Source: Allomuricauda sp. CAU 1633 (GTDB lineage: Bacteria; Bacteroidota; Bacteroidia; Flavobacteriales; Flavobacteriaceae). Taken from it: a stretch of 64,000 nt of DNA. The notes under the pieces were generated by a model. The model had not been told where the DNA came from. It made no database searches and saw only the letters and a program-made list of their open reading frames with translations. Each line of letters opens with the position of its first letter. Position 1 is the stretch's first letter. Below are positions 19,311-27,690 of this stretch, one piece after another. The stretch is taken from NCBI RefSeq assembly GCF_017313225.1, contig NZ_JAFLNE010000001.1, forward strand, positions 806,001-870,000, in the 5' to 3' direction. The position numbers and the translations under genes were made by a program.

Positions 19311-20039
19311 TCAATTTAAAAGCAGTGCAATCCCAGCAGCTAGAGCGGCCCCCAAAATGGGACCTACTACAGGAATCCAAGAATAGGCCCACCCATTGGA
19401 TCCCTTATCTTTTATGGGAACCAAAGCATGCACAATTCGGGGTCCCATATCCCGGGCAGGGTTAATGGCATAACCAGTGGTGCCTCCCAATGATAAACCA
19501 ATGCCCCAAACAATCAAGGCTACGGGAAGGGCACCCAAAGACCCCAACCCTATAATGGTGTTATCCGAGGAAATGGTGGCGTCCGTAAAATAAAGCACAG
19601 CGAATACAAGCACAAAGGTTCCCAAGATTTCAGTCAATAGGTTCAAAAACGTATTTGGAATAGCAGGAGCATTGCAGAAAACAGCCCTTTTGGCATCGCC
19701 ATTGGGAGTGGCATCAAAATGATCCTTGTTCATCAACCAAACCGAAAAAGCTCCCAGCATGGCACCTATAAATTGGGCAATGATATAAGGGGCAATATCA
19801 TTTAATGGAAATTCTCCCGCAACGGCCAGACCAATCGTCACAGCCGGATTGAGGTGTGCACCGCTATAAGGGCCAGCCACCACCACTCCAGTATAGACCG
19901 CAAAGGCCCATCCGGTAGTGATAACGATCCACCCTGAACCGGAACCGTAGGTTTTTTGTAAGGAGACATTGGCGTTTACACCGCACCCCAAGAGCATGAG
20001 CAAAAAGGTGCCTACAATCTCAGCAATAAAAGGAGTCAT
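19311..20039 (-). CDS. glpF: Glycerol facilitator (MIP/aquaporin family)
   Basis: A 242-residue channel for passive glycerol entry, with six membrane segments and the two half-helix motifs HLNPAVTIG and YAINPARDMGPR. The Asp after NPAR (NPARD) is the residue typical of glycerol-conducting GlpF rather than strict water channels. It follows glpK by 38 bases on the same strand, so both form one operon. It is convergent with the flavoprotein gene, with only one base between the stop codons. Confidence 0.95.
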   Translation of the reverse strand: MTPFIAEIVGTFLLMLLGCGVNANVSLQKTYGSGSGWIVITTGWAFAVYTGVVVAGPYSGAHLNPAVTIGLAVAGEFPLNDIAPYIIAQFIGAMLGAFSVWLMNKDHFDATPNGDAKRAVFCNAPAIPNTFLNLLTEILGTFVLVFAVLYFTDATISSDNTIIGLGSLGALPVALIVWGIGLSLGGTTGYAINPARDMGPRIVHALVPIKDKGSNGWAYSWIPVVGPILGAALAAGIALLLN

Positions 20040-20077
20040 AGAAAATTGGGATAAAAGTTAATGGTTTGGTTTTTATA

Positions 20078-21577
20078 TCATTTTGGGTTTTCTGTCCAAT
20101 ATTCCAATGCTTTTATGGCCTTATACCAACCTTGAATGCCTTTTTCAATGGTTTCTTGGTCGGTTGAAGGATTAAAATGCACATCGGCTTGCCAAATATC
20201 CTGAATTTCATCCGTACTTTTCCAATAATCAACGGCCAATCCAGCTAAATAAGCAGCACCCATAACAGTGGTCTCCACAATCTTGGGCCGCACAGTGATT
20301 GTATTCAATACATCAGCCTGAAATTGCATCAACATATCATTCACCGTTGCTCCGCCGTCTACCCGAAGCTCCTTGATTGATATTCCGGAATCGGCTTCCA
20401 TGGCCTTTAAAATGTCCATGGTCTGGTAGGCAATGGATTCCAAGGTAGCACGAGCGATATGCGCATCGGTGCTACCCCGGGTCAGCCCAAAAATAGTTCC
20501 TTGAGCCCGTTGGTTCCAATGTGGGGCACCCAGTCCGGCAAAGGCGGGAACAAAATAAACTCCTTCGGAACTATCCACCGAGCTGGCCAATTTTTCCACA
20601 TCGGATGATTTCTTAATGATTCCAAGACTATCCCGAAGCCATTGCACCACTGCTCCGGCAATAAAAATACTGCCTTCAAGGGCGTATTGGGTCTTCCCAT
20701 TGATTTTCCACGCCACCGTGGTCAAAAGTTTGTTCTCGGAAACAATAGGTTTATCACCAATGTTCATCAGCATAAAACAGCCTGTCCCGTAGGTGTTTTT
20801 CACCATTCCTTTTTTGGTACACATTTGCCCGAACAGGGCGGCTTGTTGGTCTCCTGCAATTCCCGAAATCGGTATTTTGGAAGCAAAAAAATTAGGGCTG
20901 GTATGCCCGTAGACCTCACTGGATTGTTTTACTTTGGGAAGCATGCTTTTGGGAATGGTCAACAATTCCAAAAGTTCATCATCCCAGTCCATGGTGTTGA
21001 TGTTGAACAGCATGGTCCGACAGGCATTGGTCACATCAGTGATATGGAGTTTGCCTTCGGTCATTTTCCAGATAAGCCACGTATCAATGGTTCCCAATAC
21101 CAGATGACCAGCCTCCGCTTTTTCTCGGGCACCTTGCACATGGTCCAGAATCCATTTGACCTTGGTTCCTGAAAAATAGGAATCGATAACCAGTCCAGTC
21201 TTTTCCCGAATCATTTGGGATTTTCCTAGACTTTTCAATTCATCACAATAATCCGCCGTACGTTTATCCTGCCATACAATGGCATTGTAAATGGGTTCAC
21301 CCGTATTCCTGTCCCAAACTACCACCGTTTCTCGTTGGTTGGTGATACCAATGGCGGCTATTTGCTCTCCTTTAAGCCCTTTTTTGCTGACAGCTTCGGC
21401 GGCCATTCCCGCTTGGGTAGCCCAGATTTCACTGGGGTCGTGCTCCACCCATCCGGGTTTGGGAAAAATTTGGGTGAATTCTTTTTGTGCGACGGAAATG
21501 ATGCTCCCTTTTTGATCAAAGACCACAGCACGTGAACTTGTGGTACCCTGATCCAAGGCAAGGATATATTGGTTCAT
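20078..21577 (-). CDS. glpK: Glycerol kinase
   Basis: A 499-residue FGGY-family kinase that phosphorylates glycerol to sn-glycerol 3-phosphate with ATP. The start is the ATG at 21577 ([21 protein letters not shown]). The frame extends 32 codons further upstream, but that would enter the promoter region shared with the divergent gene and add a non-homologous stretch. Family landmarks: [12 protein letters not shown] (phosphate 1), [47 protein letters not shown] and [20 protein letters not shown]. Length is standard. It is first in the operon with glpF. No glpD is seen in the window. Confidence 0.97.
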   Translation of the reverse strand: MNQYILALDQGTTSSRAVVFDQKGSIISVAQKEFTQIFPKPGWVEHDPSEIWATQAGMAAEAVSKKGLKGEQIAAIGITNQRETVVVWDRNTGEPIYNAIVWQDKRTADYCDELKSLGKSQMIREKTGLVIDSYFSGTKVKWILDHVQGAREKAEAGHLVLGTIDTWLIWKMTEGKLHITDVTNACRTMLFNINTMDWDDELLELLTIPKSMLPKVKQSSEVYGHTSPNFFASKIPISGIAGDQQAALFGQMCTKKGMVKNTYGTGCFMLMNIGDKPIVSENKLLTTVAWKINGKTQYALEGSIFIAGAVVQWLRDSLGIIKKSSDVEKLASSVDSSEGVYFVPAFAGLGAPHWNQRAQGTIFGLTRGSTDAHIARATLESIAYQTMDILKAMEADSGISIKELRVDGGATVNDMLMQFQADVLNTITVRPKIVETTVMGAAYLAGLAVDYWKSTDEIQDIWQADVHFNPSTDQETIEKGIQGWYKAIKALEYWTENPK

Positions 21578-21638
21578 TTTAGTTAATTTAATGCGTTTGA
21601 ATTTACTAAAATTAATCTGAGTAATTTCCTTGAAACTA

Positions 21639-22181
21639 ATGAAGAAGACTTTTATAGCGCTTTTGCGAGGCATAAATGTGAGTGGCCAAAAGAAAATTAA
21701 AATGGCCGATTTACGGGAAACCTTGACTAAAAGTGGACTGGAAAATGTGCAAACCTATATCCAGAGCGGCAATATTATTTTTGATAGTGAAATTATGGAC
21801 GTGAGCACTTTGGAACATACAATTTACAAAGCTATAGTACAAGATTTTGGCTTTGAAGTTCCCACTCTGGTAGTAAGTGGCAATGATATAAAAGAGGTTT
21901 TGGAAGCTAACCCGTTTGCTAAAAAAGAGGAGGAAAACAAATTGTATTATGTATTGCTCAAACAAGTTCCGGAAAAGGATTTGGTTGCTCAGTTTGAAGA
22001 GCTCACTTTTGAAAATGAAGATTTTCATGTTACGGAAAAATGTGTCTACCTGATGTGCCAAAAGGGATATGGCAATGCCAAGCTCAACAATAACCTCATT
22101 GAACGAAAATTAAAAGTGGAGGCCACCACCCGTAACCAAAAAACCATGCAAAAGTTACTGGAAATGACTCAACACGGATAG
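21639..22181 (+). CDS. DUF1697 family protein
   Basis: A 180-residue cytoplasmic protein starting at ATG 21639 ([20 protein letters not shown]). An earlier TTG in frame at 21630 is not needed. The N-terminal [25 protein letters not shown] followed by [14 protein letters not shown] is the signature of DUF1697. The biochemical role of this family is unknown. It is divergent from glpK, with about 60 bases between start codons, so the two promoters must share that space. Confidence 0.88.
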   Translation: MKKTFIALLRGINVSGQKKIKMADLRETLTKSGLENVQTYIQSGNIIFDSEIMDVSTLEHTIYKAIVQDFGFEVPTLVVSGNDIKEVLEANPFAKKEEENKLYYVLLKQVPEKDLVAQFEELTFENEDFHVTEKCVYLMCQKGYGNAKLNNNLIERKLKVEATTRNQKTMQKLLEMTQHG

Positions 22182-22185
22182 CTTG

Positions 22186-22240
22186 TACTTGACTCTTGAC
22201 CCTGAACTTGAACTTGCTTTCTGAACTTGATACTTGAACT
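22186..22240. repeat. Short degenerate CTTGAAC-type tandem repeat
   Basis: Between the convergent DUF1697 and tspO genes the sequence repeats units of the kind TTGACtC, TTGACCC, TGAACTTGAACTTG and CTGAACTTGATACTTGAAC. At least six TTGA cores fall within 55 bases. It looks like a degenerate heptamer microsatellite rather than a protein-coding stretch. Confidence 0.5.
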
Positions 22241-22244
22241 TTAT

Positions 22245-22721
22245 TTAAGAATTCAGCTCCCAAATCCTGTAGTTGAGCACCGCGGCAAAACCGACCCAAA
22301 GTAAATAAGGAATCATTAAAAATGCAGCCGGTTTACTCACCACGTTGAACCATTTTATGGTCAATATGATCAATGTCATTAGCACCAATATGACCAAAAG
22401 GGCTGCAAAAGGATTTTTTAATCCAAAGAAAACAATGCTCCACAAAGCGTTGAGCAGTAATTGAAATACAAAATGGTACAGGGCTGTCTTCACCCAAACA
22501 TGGTGATACCCCTTGGACCACACAATTCCAGCGGCTACTCCCATAAGAATGTACAACACGGTCCAGACAGGGGCAAAAAGCGTGTTGGGAGGGGTAAATT
22601 CGGGTTTGGCCAAGGTAGCATACCAATCATTTACCGAACTTTGCGTAGCAAATCCGGATAAAAACCCTATCAACAGACAAATAGCAACGCTTATGCCAAT
22701 GTAAACGATTCTTTTTTTCAT
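22245..22721 (-). CDS. TspO/MBR (tryptophan-rich sensory) family protein
   Basis: A 158-residue five-helix membrane protein of the TspO/translocator family, which binds tetrapyrroles and cholesterol-like ligands. The diagnostic stretch is WYATLAKPEFTPPNTLFAPVW, followed by LYILMGVAAGIVW, ALYHFVFQLLLNALWSIVFFG, and the C-terminal MIPYLLWVGFAAVLNYRIWELN. The Trp-rich helix ends and the PPN-x-x-FxPVW turn are conserved. Length is typical (about 150-160). A stress or porphyrin-related role is family knowledge; nothing in the neighbourhood refines it. Confidence 0.93.
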   Translation of the reverse strand: MKKRIVYIGISVAICLLIGFLSGFATQSSVNDWYATLAKPEFTPPNTLFAPVWTVLYILMGVAAGIVWSKGYHHVWVKTALYHFVFQLLLNALWSIVFFGLKNPFAALLVILVLMTLIILTIKWFNVVSKPAAFLMIPYLLWVGFAAVLNYRIWELNS

Positions 22722-22789
22722 GGTTGGTGCAACTTCGTCTAAAATAAGAATTTATTTCAATCCAATTTCCAATACGTGGGTTGCAACCG

Positions 22790-22797
22790 TATATTTG
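22790..22797 (+). promoter_or_regulatory. -7 box before mvaD
   Basis: TATATTTG is an exact match to TAnnTTTG, 16 bases before the ATG at 22814. It supports that ATG as the start, since the in-frame TTG at 22781 would fall upstream of the transcription start. Confidence 0.5.
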
Positions 22798-22813
22798 TCC
22801 AAATAGCTTTCCC

Positions 22814-23893
22814 ATGACGGAAAAAGATTTTTTGCCAGCACCATACCAGCATTTTTCCGATGGGGGAAAAGTGACTTGGAAAGCCCCCAGCAATATTGCC
22901 TTGGTGAAATATTGGGGTAAATTGGCCCATCAAATCCCAGCCAACCCTTCCATTAGCTTTACGTTGGATGCCTGCGCCACTACCACTTCAGTTTCCTATC
23001 AAAAAAAAGAAGGTAATATAGGTGGATTCTCTTTTGATTTGTTTTTTGAAGGAAAGCCCAAGGCCGATTTCAAGCCTAAGATTGAAACTTTTTTTGGTCG
23101 GATTGAGGCTTATCTTCCTTTTCTGAAGAAATACCATTTTGCCATTGAAACGTCAAACTCTTTTCCGCACAGCAGCGGGATTGCCTCATCAGCGAGTGGT
23201 ATGGCAGCATTGTCGCTTTGCTTGATGGATATTGAAAAGCAATTGAACCCGGAGATGGATGAAGGATTCTTCAAAACAAAGGCTTCCTTTTTAGCTCGAT
23301 TGGGCTCTGGAAGTGCATGCAGAAGCATTGAAGGCGATTTAATCCAATGGGGAGAGCATCCCAAAATTCCCAATAGCTCAAATCTATACGGAATCAAATA
23401 TCCGTTTGAGGTCAACCCAATTTTTAAGAAGTATCACGATACCATTTTATTGGTGCACAAGGGTCAAAAACAGGTGAGCAGTACCGTGGGCCATGATTTA
23501 ATGCATAATCATCCCTATGCCCAAAACCGATTTCAACAGGCGTATGACAATTTGGATAGGTTAAAATCCATTTTAGCAGATGGTAACTTGGAAGATTTCA
23601 TCAAAATAGTGGAAAGTGAAGCCCTTACCCTTCATGCCATGATGATGACCAGCATGCCCTATTTTATTTTAATGAAGCCCGATACCTTGGAAATCATCAA
23701 TAAAATCTGGAAATACCGAAACGAGAGCAACGTCCCCATTTGCTTTACGTTGGACGCCGGGGCCAATGTGCACGTGCTCTATCCGGAATCGGTCAAGGAA
23801 AAAGCCATTCAATTTATTCAGGATGAATTGGTTGTGCACTGCGAGAAAGGGCATTATATTTGCGATCGAATTGGTGTTGGTGCCAAAAAATAG
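22814..23893 (+). CDS. mvaD: Diphosphomevalonate decarboxylase
   Basis: A 359-residue GHMP-superfamily enzyme that converts mevalonate 5-diphosphate to isopentenyl diphosphate with ATP, the last step of the mevalonate route. Seen motifs are SNIALVKYWGK near the N-terminus, the FPHSSGIASSASGMAALS ATP loop (with the Ser-rich motif of decarboxylases), GSGSACRS and the C-terminal CFTLDAGANVHVLYPE. A TTG in frame at 22781 would add eleven residues but precedes the likely -7 box. It heads a plus-strand series with mevalonate kinase and a prenyltransferase, a common Flavobacteriaceae arrangement. Confidence 0.95.
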   Translation: MTEKDFLPAPYQHFSDGGKVTWKAPSNIALVKYWGKLAHQIPANPSISFTLDACATTTSVSYQKKEGNIGGFSFDLFFEGKPKADFKPKIETFFGRIEAYLPFLKKYHFAIETSNSFPHSSGIASSASGMAALSLCLMDIEKQLNPEMDEGFFKTKASFLARLGSGSACRSIEGDLIQWGEHPKIPNSSNLYGIKYPFEVNPIFKKYHDTILLVHKGQKQVSSTVGHDLMHNHPYAQNRFQQAYDNLDRLKSILADGNLEDFIKIVESEALTLHAMMMTSMPYFILMKPDTLEIINKIWKYRNESNVPICFTLDAGANVHVLYPESVKEKAIQFIQDELVVHCEKGHYICDRIGVGAKK

Positions 23894-23905
23894 TGGGAAG
23901 GAAAT

Positions 23906-23926
23906 AACAGCAAAACTGTTTTTTTT
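23906..23926 (+). terminator. Possible weak terminator after mvaD
   Basis: AACAG-CAAAA-CTGTT (23906-23920) is followed by a run of T residues. The stem is only 5 bp, so partial termination at most is likely. Confidence 0.4.
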
Positions 23927-24038
23927 ACGTTATTTGTCCCATATTTTACAAAGATTGAGGTTTTCAAAGAAGAAACAGTTTTGTTTATCGGATTGTTTTT
24001 TTGACTGAACAGAATTGTTCGTATCTTGGTAGGAGTAT

Positions 24039-24977
24039 ATGAAAGGACCCTTATTTTATTCTAAGATTTTGCTTTTTGGGGAATATGGAATCATCAAAGA
24101 TTCCAAAGGCCTTTCCATTCCGTATAACTTTTTTAAAGGGGCATTAAAAAGGGATAAAAATCCGTCTGACCTGGCTAAAAAATCCAACGAAAGTCTAAAG
24201 GCTTTTGCAGAATACCTTAAAAATATTGAAAAGCAGGAAAAAGGTTTGGTCTCTTTTGATATGGCATCTTTGGAAAAAGACATCGCCAACGGCATGTATT
24301 TTGACAGCTCCATTCCGCAAGGCTATGGTATTGGTAGTAGCGGGGCTCTGGTAGCGGCCATTTACGATAGGTACGCCAATGATAAAATTACCATTCTTGA
24401 AAATCTTACTCGGGACAAATTGCTGAAATTGAAGAAGATTTTTGGGAAAATGGAGTCTTTTTTCCACGGAAAATCCTCTGGATTGGATCCCTTGAACAGC
24501 TATCTCAGCCTTCCGATTCTTATCAATTCCCAAGATAATATCGAATCCACCAGCATTCCATCCCAAAACACCAATGGCAAGGGGGCCGTGTTTTTGTTGG
24601 ATAGCGGGATTACCGGAGAGACTGCTCCCATGGTTCAGATTTTTATGGAGAAAATGAAGCAGGAAGGGTTCAGGAACATGATCAAAAACCAATTCGTGAA
24701 ACATACCGACGCCTGTGTGGAAGATTTCTTGAATGGCAATGTGAAATCCCTTTTTGGAAATCTTAAGCAGCTTTCCCATGTGGTTTTAGACCATTTTAAG
24801 CCCATGATTCCAACGAAATTTCACCAATTGTGGCAGCAAGGCATTGAAACCAACGATTATTATCTAAAACTTTGCGGTTCGGGCGGCGGCGGATATATTT
24901 TGGGCTTCACCGAAGACTTGGATAAGGCCAAAAAAGCACTCAAAGATTACAATTTGGAAGTGGTGTACAACTTCTAA
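24039..24977 (+). CDS. mvk: Mevalonate kinase-type GHMP kinase
   Basis: A 312-residue GHMP kinase that would phosphorylate mevalonate using ATP. The N-terminal YSKILLFGEYGIIKDSKGLSIP corresponds to the K-(I/V)-LLxGEYxVLxG substrate segment of mevalonate kinases, with the ATP loop in PQGYGIGSSGALVAAIYDRY and the third GHMP motif in LKLCGSGGGGYILGF. The region SSGLDPLNSYLSLP holds the Asp of the catalytic pair. It follows mvaD by 145 bases and precedes the UbiA gene by ten. Phosphomevalonate kinase activity cannot be excluded from sequence alone, since the Bacteroidota proteins are diverged. Confidence 0.85.
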   Translation: MKGPLFYSKILLFGEYGIIKDSKGLSIPYNFFKGALKRDKNPSDLAKKSNESLKAFAEYLKNIEKQEKGLVSFDMASLEKDIANGMYFDSSIPQGYGIGSSGALVAAIYDRYANDKITILENLTRDKLLKLKKIFGKMESFFHGKSSGLDPLNSYLSLPILINSQDNIESTSIPSQNTNGKGAVFLLDSGITGETAPMVQIFMEKMKQEGFRNMIKNQFVKHTDACVEDFLNGNVKSLFGNLKQLSHVVLDHFKPMIPTKFHQLWQQGIETNDYYLKLCGSGGGGYILGFTEDLDKAKKALKDYNLEVVYNF

Positions 24978-24987
24978 AAACCATCCC

Positions 24988-25893
24988 ATGCTTAGTAGAA
25001 AAAACAAACTCTTGCTTTTTAAGCTATTGAGCCTATTCTCTGTGGTCCGAGGATACAACATTCTGGTCATTACGCTGGCCCAATACTTGGCATCCATTTA
25101 CATCCTCTCGCCAAATATCCCATTGAGAAGGGTGGTTTTTGACCTCAATCTTTTTTTGATCGTAACCGCTTCGGCGTTGGTAATAGCCAGTGGGTATATC
25201 ATCAACAATTTTTATGACGCTGAAAAGGATTTGATCAACAAACCCACCAAAAGTATGCTGGACCGCTTGGTAAGCCAACGTTTTAAGTTGACCACCTATT
25301 TTATCCTTAATTTTTTGGCGGTTTTGGCAGCCAGTTACATTTCGTTTCGGGCGGTTTTGTTTTTCTCGGCCTACATTTTTGGGATTTGGTTCTATTCACA
25401 CAAGCTTAAACGGATACCCTTTATTGGAAATTTGGTGTCGGCCACCTTAGCCATAGCTCCCTTCTTTGTGGTATTTGTGTACTACAGAAACTTTGAAACG
25501 GTCATTTTTGTGCATGCCATCTTTCTGTTTTTACTGATTTTGGCCCGAGAAATGATCAAGGACCTTGAAAACATGGCAGGCGATATGGCTCAAAACTACC
25601 GAACCATACCCATAATTTATGGCCCAAAAGTTTCCAAATTTAGCATTGCGCTACTGATTATTTTAACCTTGATTCCCGCTCTGTTACTCATTAAAACTTT
25701 TGATGTGGGTTATATGTATCTCTATTTCATCGCTTGCATTGCCCTTTTGATTTTGTTTTTGGTGCTTCTCTTGAAATCCAAAGACAAGAGGCACTACGTG
25801 TGGCTGCACAACATATTGAAGTTCATTATTGTAGCAGGGGTTTTCAGCATTCTTTTGATTGATGTGGATTTGGTTCTGAATCGTATATTATAA
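24988..25893 (+). CDS. UbiA-family prenyltransferase
   Basis: A 301-residue integral membrane prenyltransferase with about eight helices. The two Mg-diphosphate motifs are visible: NNFYDAEKD (residues 73-81), a variant of NDxxDxxxD, and DLENMAGDMAQNYRTIP. Related Flavobacteriaceae genes are usually named geranylgeranylglycerol-phosphate geranylgeranyltransferase, but the prenyl acceptor cannot be read from the sequence. It starts ten bases after the mevalonate kinase gene, so isoprenoid precursor supply and use lie in one transcript. Confidence 0.88.
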   Translation: MLSRKNKLLLFKLLSLFSVVRGYNILVITLAQYLASIYILSPNIPLRRVVFDLNLFLIVTASALVIASGYIINNFYDAEKDLINKPTKSMLDRLVSQRFKLTTYFILNFLAVLAASYISFRAVLFFSAYIFGIWFYSHKLKRIPFIGNLVSATLAIAPFFVVFVYYRNFETVIFVHAIFLFLLILAREMIKDLENMAGDMAQNYRTIPIIYGPKVSKFSIALLIILTLIPALLLIKTFDVGYMYLYFIACIALLILFLVLLLKSKDKRHYVWLHNILKFIIVAGVFSILLIDVDLVLNRIL

Positions 25894-25908
25894 GTCAAAA
25901 CAAATTGT

Positions 25909-25930
25909 CCCCTTGAGCGGACTTTAGGGG
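25909..25930. repeat. Intergenic palindromic repeat (CCCCTTGAG...TTTAGGGG type)
   Basis: CCCCT (25909-25913) pairs with AGGGG (25926-25930). The same TGTCCCCTTGAG word occurs in inverted orientation near 41381-41393 (CTCTCAAGGGGACA). It is therefore a dispersed element of this genome, and may also act as a terminator of the ubiA transcript. Confidence 0.5.
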
Positions 25931-25941
25931 TGTAAAAAGAT

Positions 25942-25949
25942 TACATTTG
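25942..25949 (+). promoter_or_regulatory. -7 box before rluB-like gene
   Basis: TACATTTG matches TAnnTTTG exactly, 17 bases before the ATG. No good -33 element is seen; the preceding palindrome occupies that space. Confidence 0.45.
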
Positions 25950-25966
25950 CAAAAAATTCATGACTG

Positions 25967-26809
25967 ATGGCGAAATCAGACAATAACCGTAACAGGAAAC
26001 CTGCCCGAAATACCAAAGGGGGCGATCAACGGAAGCCCTATTCCAAAAATTACAAACCTCAGGAAAAGCGAAATGTCCCAGTAAAAAAATCGAACCCAGA
26101 TGAGATTCGATTGAACCGTTATATTGCCAATGCGGGCATTTGCTCCCGTAGGGAAGCCGACACCTATATCGCTGCGGGTAATGTTACGGTGAACGGAAAA
26201 GTAATCACTGAAATGGGCTTTAAGGTAAAACGTTCTGATGAGGTCCGTTTTGATGGCAAACGCCTAAATCCAGAGAAGAAGGAATACATTCTCCTCAACA
26301 AACCCAAAAACTTTATCACCACCACCAGTGATGAAAAAGGAAGACGTACCGTCATGGAATTGATTTCCGGTGCCACTAAGGCCCGTTTGTTGCCTGTGGG
26401 TCGCTTGGACCGAAATACCACAGGTCTGCTGCTGTTTACCAATGATGGCGATTTGACCAAAAAGTTGACCCATCCCAAGCATGGGGTTCGTAAGATTTAC
26501 CATGTGCATTTGGACAAAAGCCTAAACTTGGCTGATCTACACAAAATTGAAGCAGGTCTGGAATTGGAAGATGGCCCCATTGACGTGGACAGTATCAGTT
26601 TTATCCAAGGGGCGCCCAAACGCGAAATAGGGGTGGAAATCCACAGTGGACGAAACCGAATTGTGCGCCGCATTTTTGAACATTTGGGCTACGAAGTCAC
26701 CAAATTGGACAGGGTTATTTTTGCCGGACTCACCAAAAAAGATTTACCCCGGGGCCATTGGCGTCATCTTACCGAACAGGAGGTGATTAATTTAAGGATG
26801 ATTAAATAG
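25967..26809 (+). CDS. RsuA/RluB/RluF-family rRNA pseudouridine synthase
   Basis: A 280-residue enzyme that isomerises a uridine of ribosomal RNA. Residues 1-45 are a basic, low-complexity N/K/R/P-rich tail, common in Bacteroidota members. An S4 RNA-binding domain follows (IRLNRYIANAGICSRREADTYI...GNVTVNGK), then the catalytic domain with LLPVGRLDRNTTGLLLFTNDGDL and catalytic Asp148. The C-terminal GLTKKDLPRGHWRHLTEQE is present a second time at 27580-27660, beyond the ParDE genes. That suggests a past recombination at this gene end. The exact rRNA position modified cannot be assigned. Confidence 0.93.
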   Translation: MAKSDNNRNRKPARNTKGGDQRKPYSKNYKPQEKRNVPVKKSNPDEIRLNRYIANAGICSRREADTYIAAGNVTVNGKVITEMGFKVKRSDEVRFDGKRLNPEKKEYILLNKPKNFITTTSDEKGRRTVMELISGATKARLLPVGRLDRNTTGLLLFTNDGDLTKKLTHPKHGVRKIYHVHLDKSLNLADLHKIEAGLELEDGPIDVDSISFIQGAPKREIGVEIHSGRNRIVRRIFEHLGYEVTKLDRVIFAGLTKKDLPRGHWRHLTEQEVINLRMIK

Positions 26810-26833
26810 GGGTTTTAAGGGAGGATTTTTGGA

Positions 26834-26866
26834 GTTGCACTTATCGGTTATACATTGTTGGCAACA
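26834..26866. repeat. 3' flank of the ParDE cassette
   Basis: The stretch GTTGCACTTATCGGTTATAC...GTTGGCAAC lies just beyond parE and is bounded by a 5-bp inverted repeat GTTGC/GCAAC. Its GCACxTATCGGT core resembles the sequence GCACGTATCGGT at 31274-31285, which lies at the same relative place beyond mazF. Confidence 0.4.
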
Positions 26867-26883
26867 GTTTTTATTAATTCAGG

Positions 26884-27171
26884 TTATAGTTTTGTATTCA
26901 AATCTTGTCTTCCGACTATTGCCATTATTTCAACAATGTTTTCGTTGATTTTGTAATAAATGCTATCAACTCCGCACACACAACGTCTATATCCTTTTTT
27001 AATGTATTCTACCGATTCAAAGGAAAAGGGCCGTTCGGCAATAATGTTGAAATATTCAAAGAACGATTCGAAATACTTGTCGGCTTGGGTCATTCCAAAT
27101 TTTTCAACTCCATAATGATGAATCCGAATCAAGTCATTTTTTGCTTCGTTGGCCAATTTGTATTTAGCCAT
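26884..27171 (-). CDS. parE: RelE/ParE-family toxin
   Basis: A 95-residue type II toxin. The N-terminal YKLANEAKNDLIRIHHYGVEKFG matches the ParE plasmid-stabilisation consensus (xLxxxAxxDLxxIxxYxxxxxG), with AERPFSFESVEYIKKGYRRCVCGVDSIYYKIN following and a C-terminal VEIMAIVGRQDLNTKL (the I-x-R-Q-D/x motif). Family members poison gyrase. The ATG overlaps the antitoxin end by eight bases, so translation is coupled. Confidence 0.93.
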   Translation of the reverse strand: MAKYKLANEAKNDLIRIHHYGVEKFGMTQADKYFESFFEYFNIIAERPFSFESVEYIKKGYRRCVCGVDSIYYKINENIVEIMAIVGRQDLNTKL

Positions 27172-27403
27172 TCAGCAAAGCCTTTGATTGAGCTAAAATA
27201 CTTTCTTTACTGTCATTTGTAAATCCGCTATTTTCAGCTTTTTCCAGTTTGGCTCGAATCCAGTCAATTTGAACTTGTTGTTTTCGGGCTTGTCTAATCA
27301 AGTCGTTAACCAATTCGCTTTTGCTTGAATATTCTTTATTCTCAACTTGGGCTTTTAGCCATTCGTCGTTCGGTTTTGTAAATGATATACTTTGTCTTGA
27401 CAT
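27164..27403 (-). CDS. parD: ParD/CopG-like antitoxin
   Basis: A 79-residue antitoxin with a ribbon-helix-helix N-terminus (QSISFTKPNDEWLKAQVENKEYSSKSELVNDLIRQARKQQ) and a charged C-terminal toxin-binding tail. It is first in the operon and should autorepress it. The module lies between the intact rluB-like gene and a second copy of its 3' end. Confidence 0.92.
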   Translation of the reverse strand: MSRQSISFTKPNDEWLKAQVENKEYSSKSELVNDLIRQARKQQVQIDWIRAKLEKAENSGFTNDSKESILAQSKALLNG

Positions 27404-27464
27404 AATTTTATATTTTAGATGTAAAAATACACCAAATACGAATCATTTACAAATTGTTGTAACG

Positions 27465-27539
27465 TCAAGATATGATTCGGTTTAATACTTCGGCTTCGCT
27501 CAATACTGCGTGAATTATATCTATCGATAAAGTTTTCAT
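27465..27539 (-). pseudogene. Short decayed ORF shared with the MazEF locus
   Basis: A 24-codon frame (MKTLSIDIIHAVLSEAEVLN...) located 60 bases upstream of parD. The same peptide, with two palindromic insertions, occurs at 31993-32184 upstream of mazE (SVDIIHFVLS...VAEILKQIIS). The flanking bases are also alike. It looks like a degraded gene start or a transcribed leader belonging to a repeat family. The function is unknown. Confidence 0.45.
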
Positions 27540-27579
27540 GGAAAATATCCAGATGCAATTGATGTGTGTTCTATTTGAG

Positions 27580-27660
27580 TTGACCAAAAAAGACTTACCA
27601 CGAGGTCATTGGCGCCACTTGACCGAACAGGAAGTGATCAATTTGAAGATGAAAAACTAA
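27580..27660 (+). pseudogene. Detached 3' end of an rluB-like gene
   Basis: These 81 bases encode LTKKDLPRGHWRHLTEQE and onward to a stop, matching the last 26 residues of the intact pseudouridine synthase gene (26729-26809) at 22 of 26 positions. I count 18 base differences in 81, most of them at silent sites. The homology stops abruptly at 27580, where ParDE-associated sequence begins. It is thus a displaced end of a diverged allele, not a simple fresh duplication. Confidence 0.85.
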
Positions 27661-27690
27661 ATTTAATTTGCGGTAGACTTATGATTTGGT

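Noticed and set aside
21578..21673. 32-codon N-terminal extension of glpK
   Set aside because: Homology begins at [14 protein letters not shown] (21577); the extension would run into the divergent gene's start region.
22190..22299. CRISPR-like array in the repetitive spacer before tspO
   Set aside because: Units are 6-8 bases and degenerate, with no regular spacers and no cas genes in the window.
26834..26866. Possible integron attC site beyond parE
   Set aside because: The inverted repeat GTTGC/GCAAC is only 5 bp, the R-site consensus is not met, and no integron integrase is near. The mazF-side copy lacks the symmetric end.
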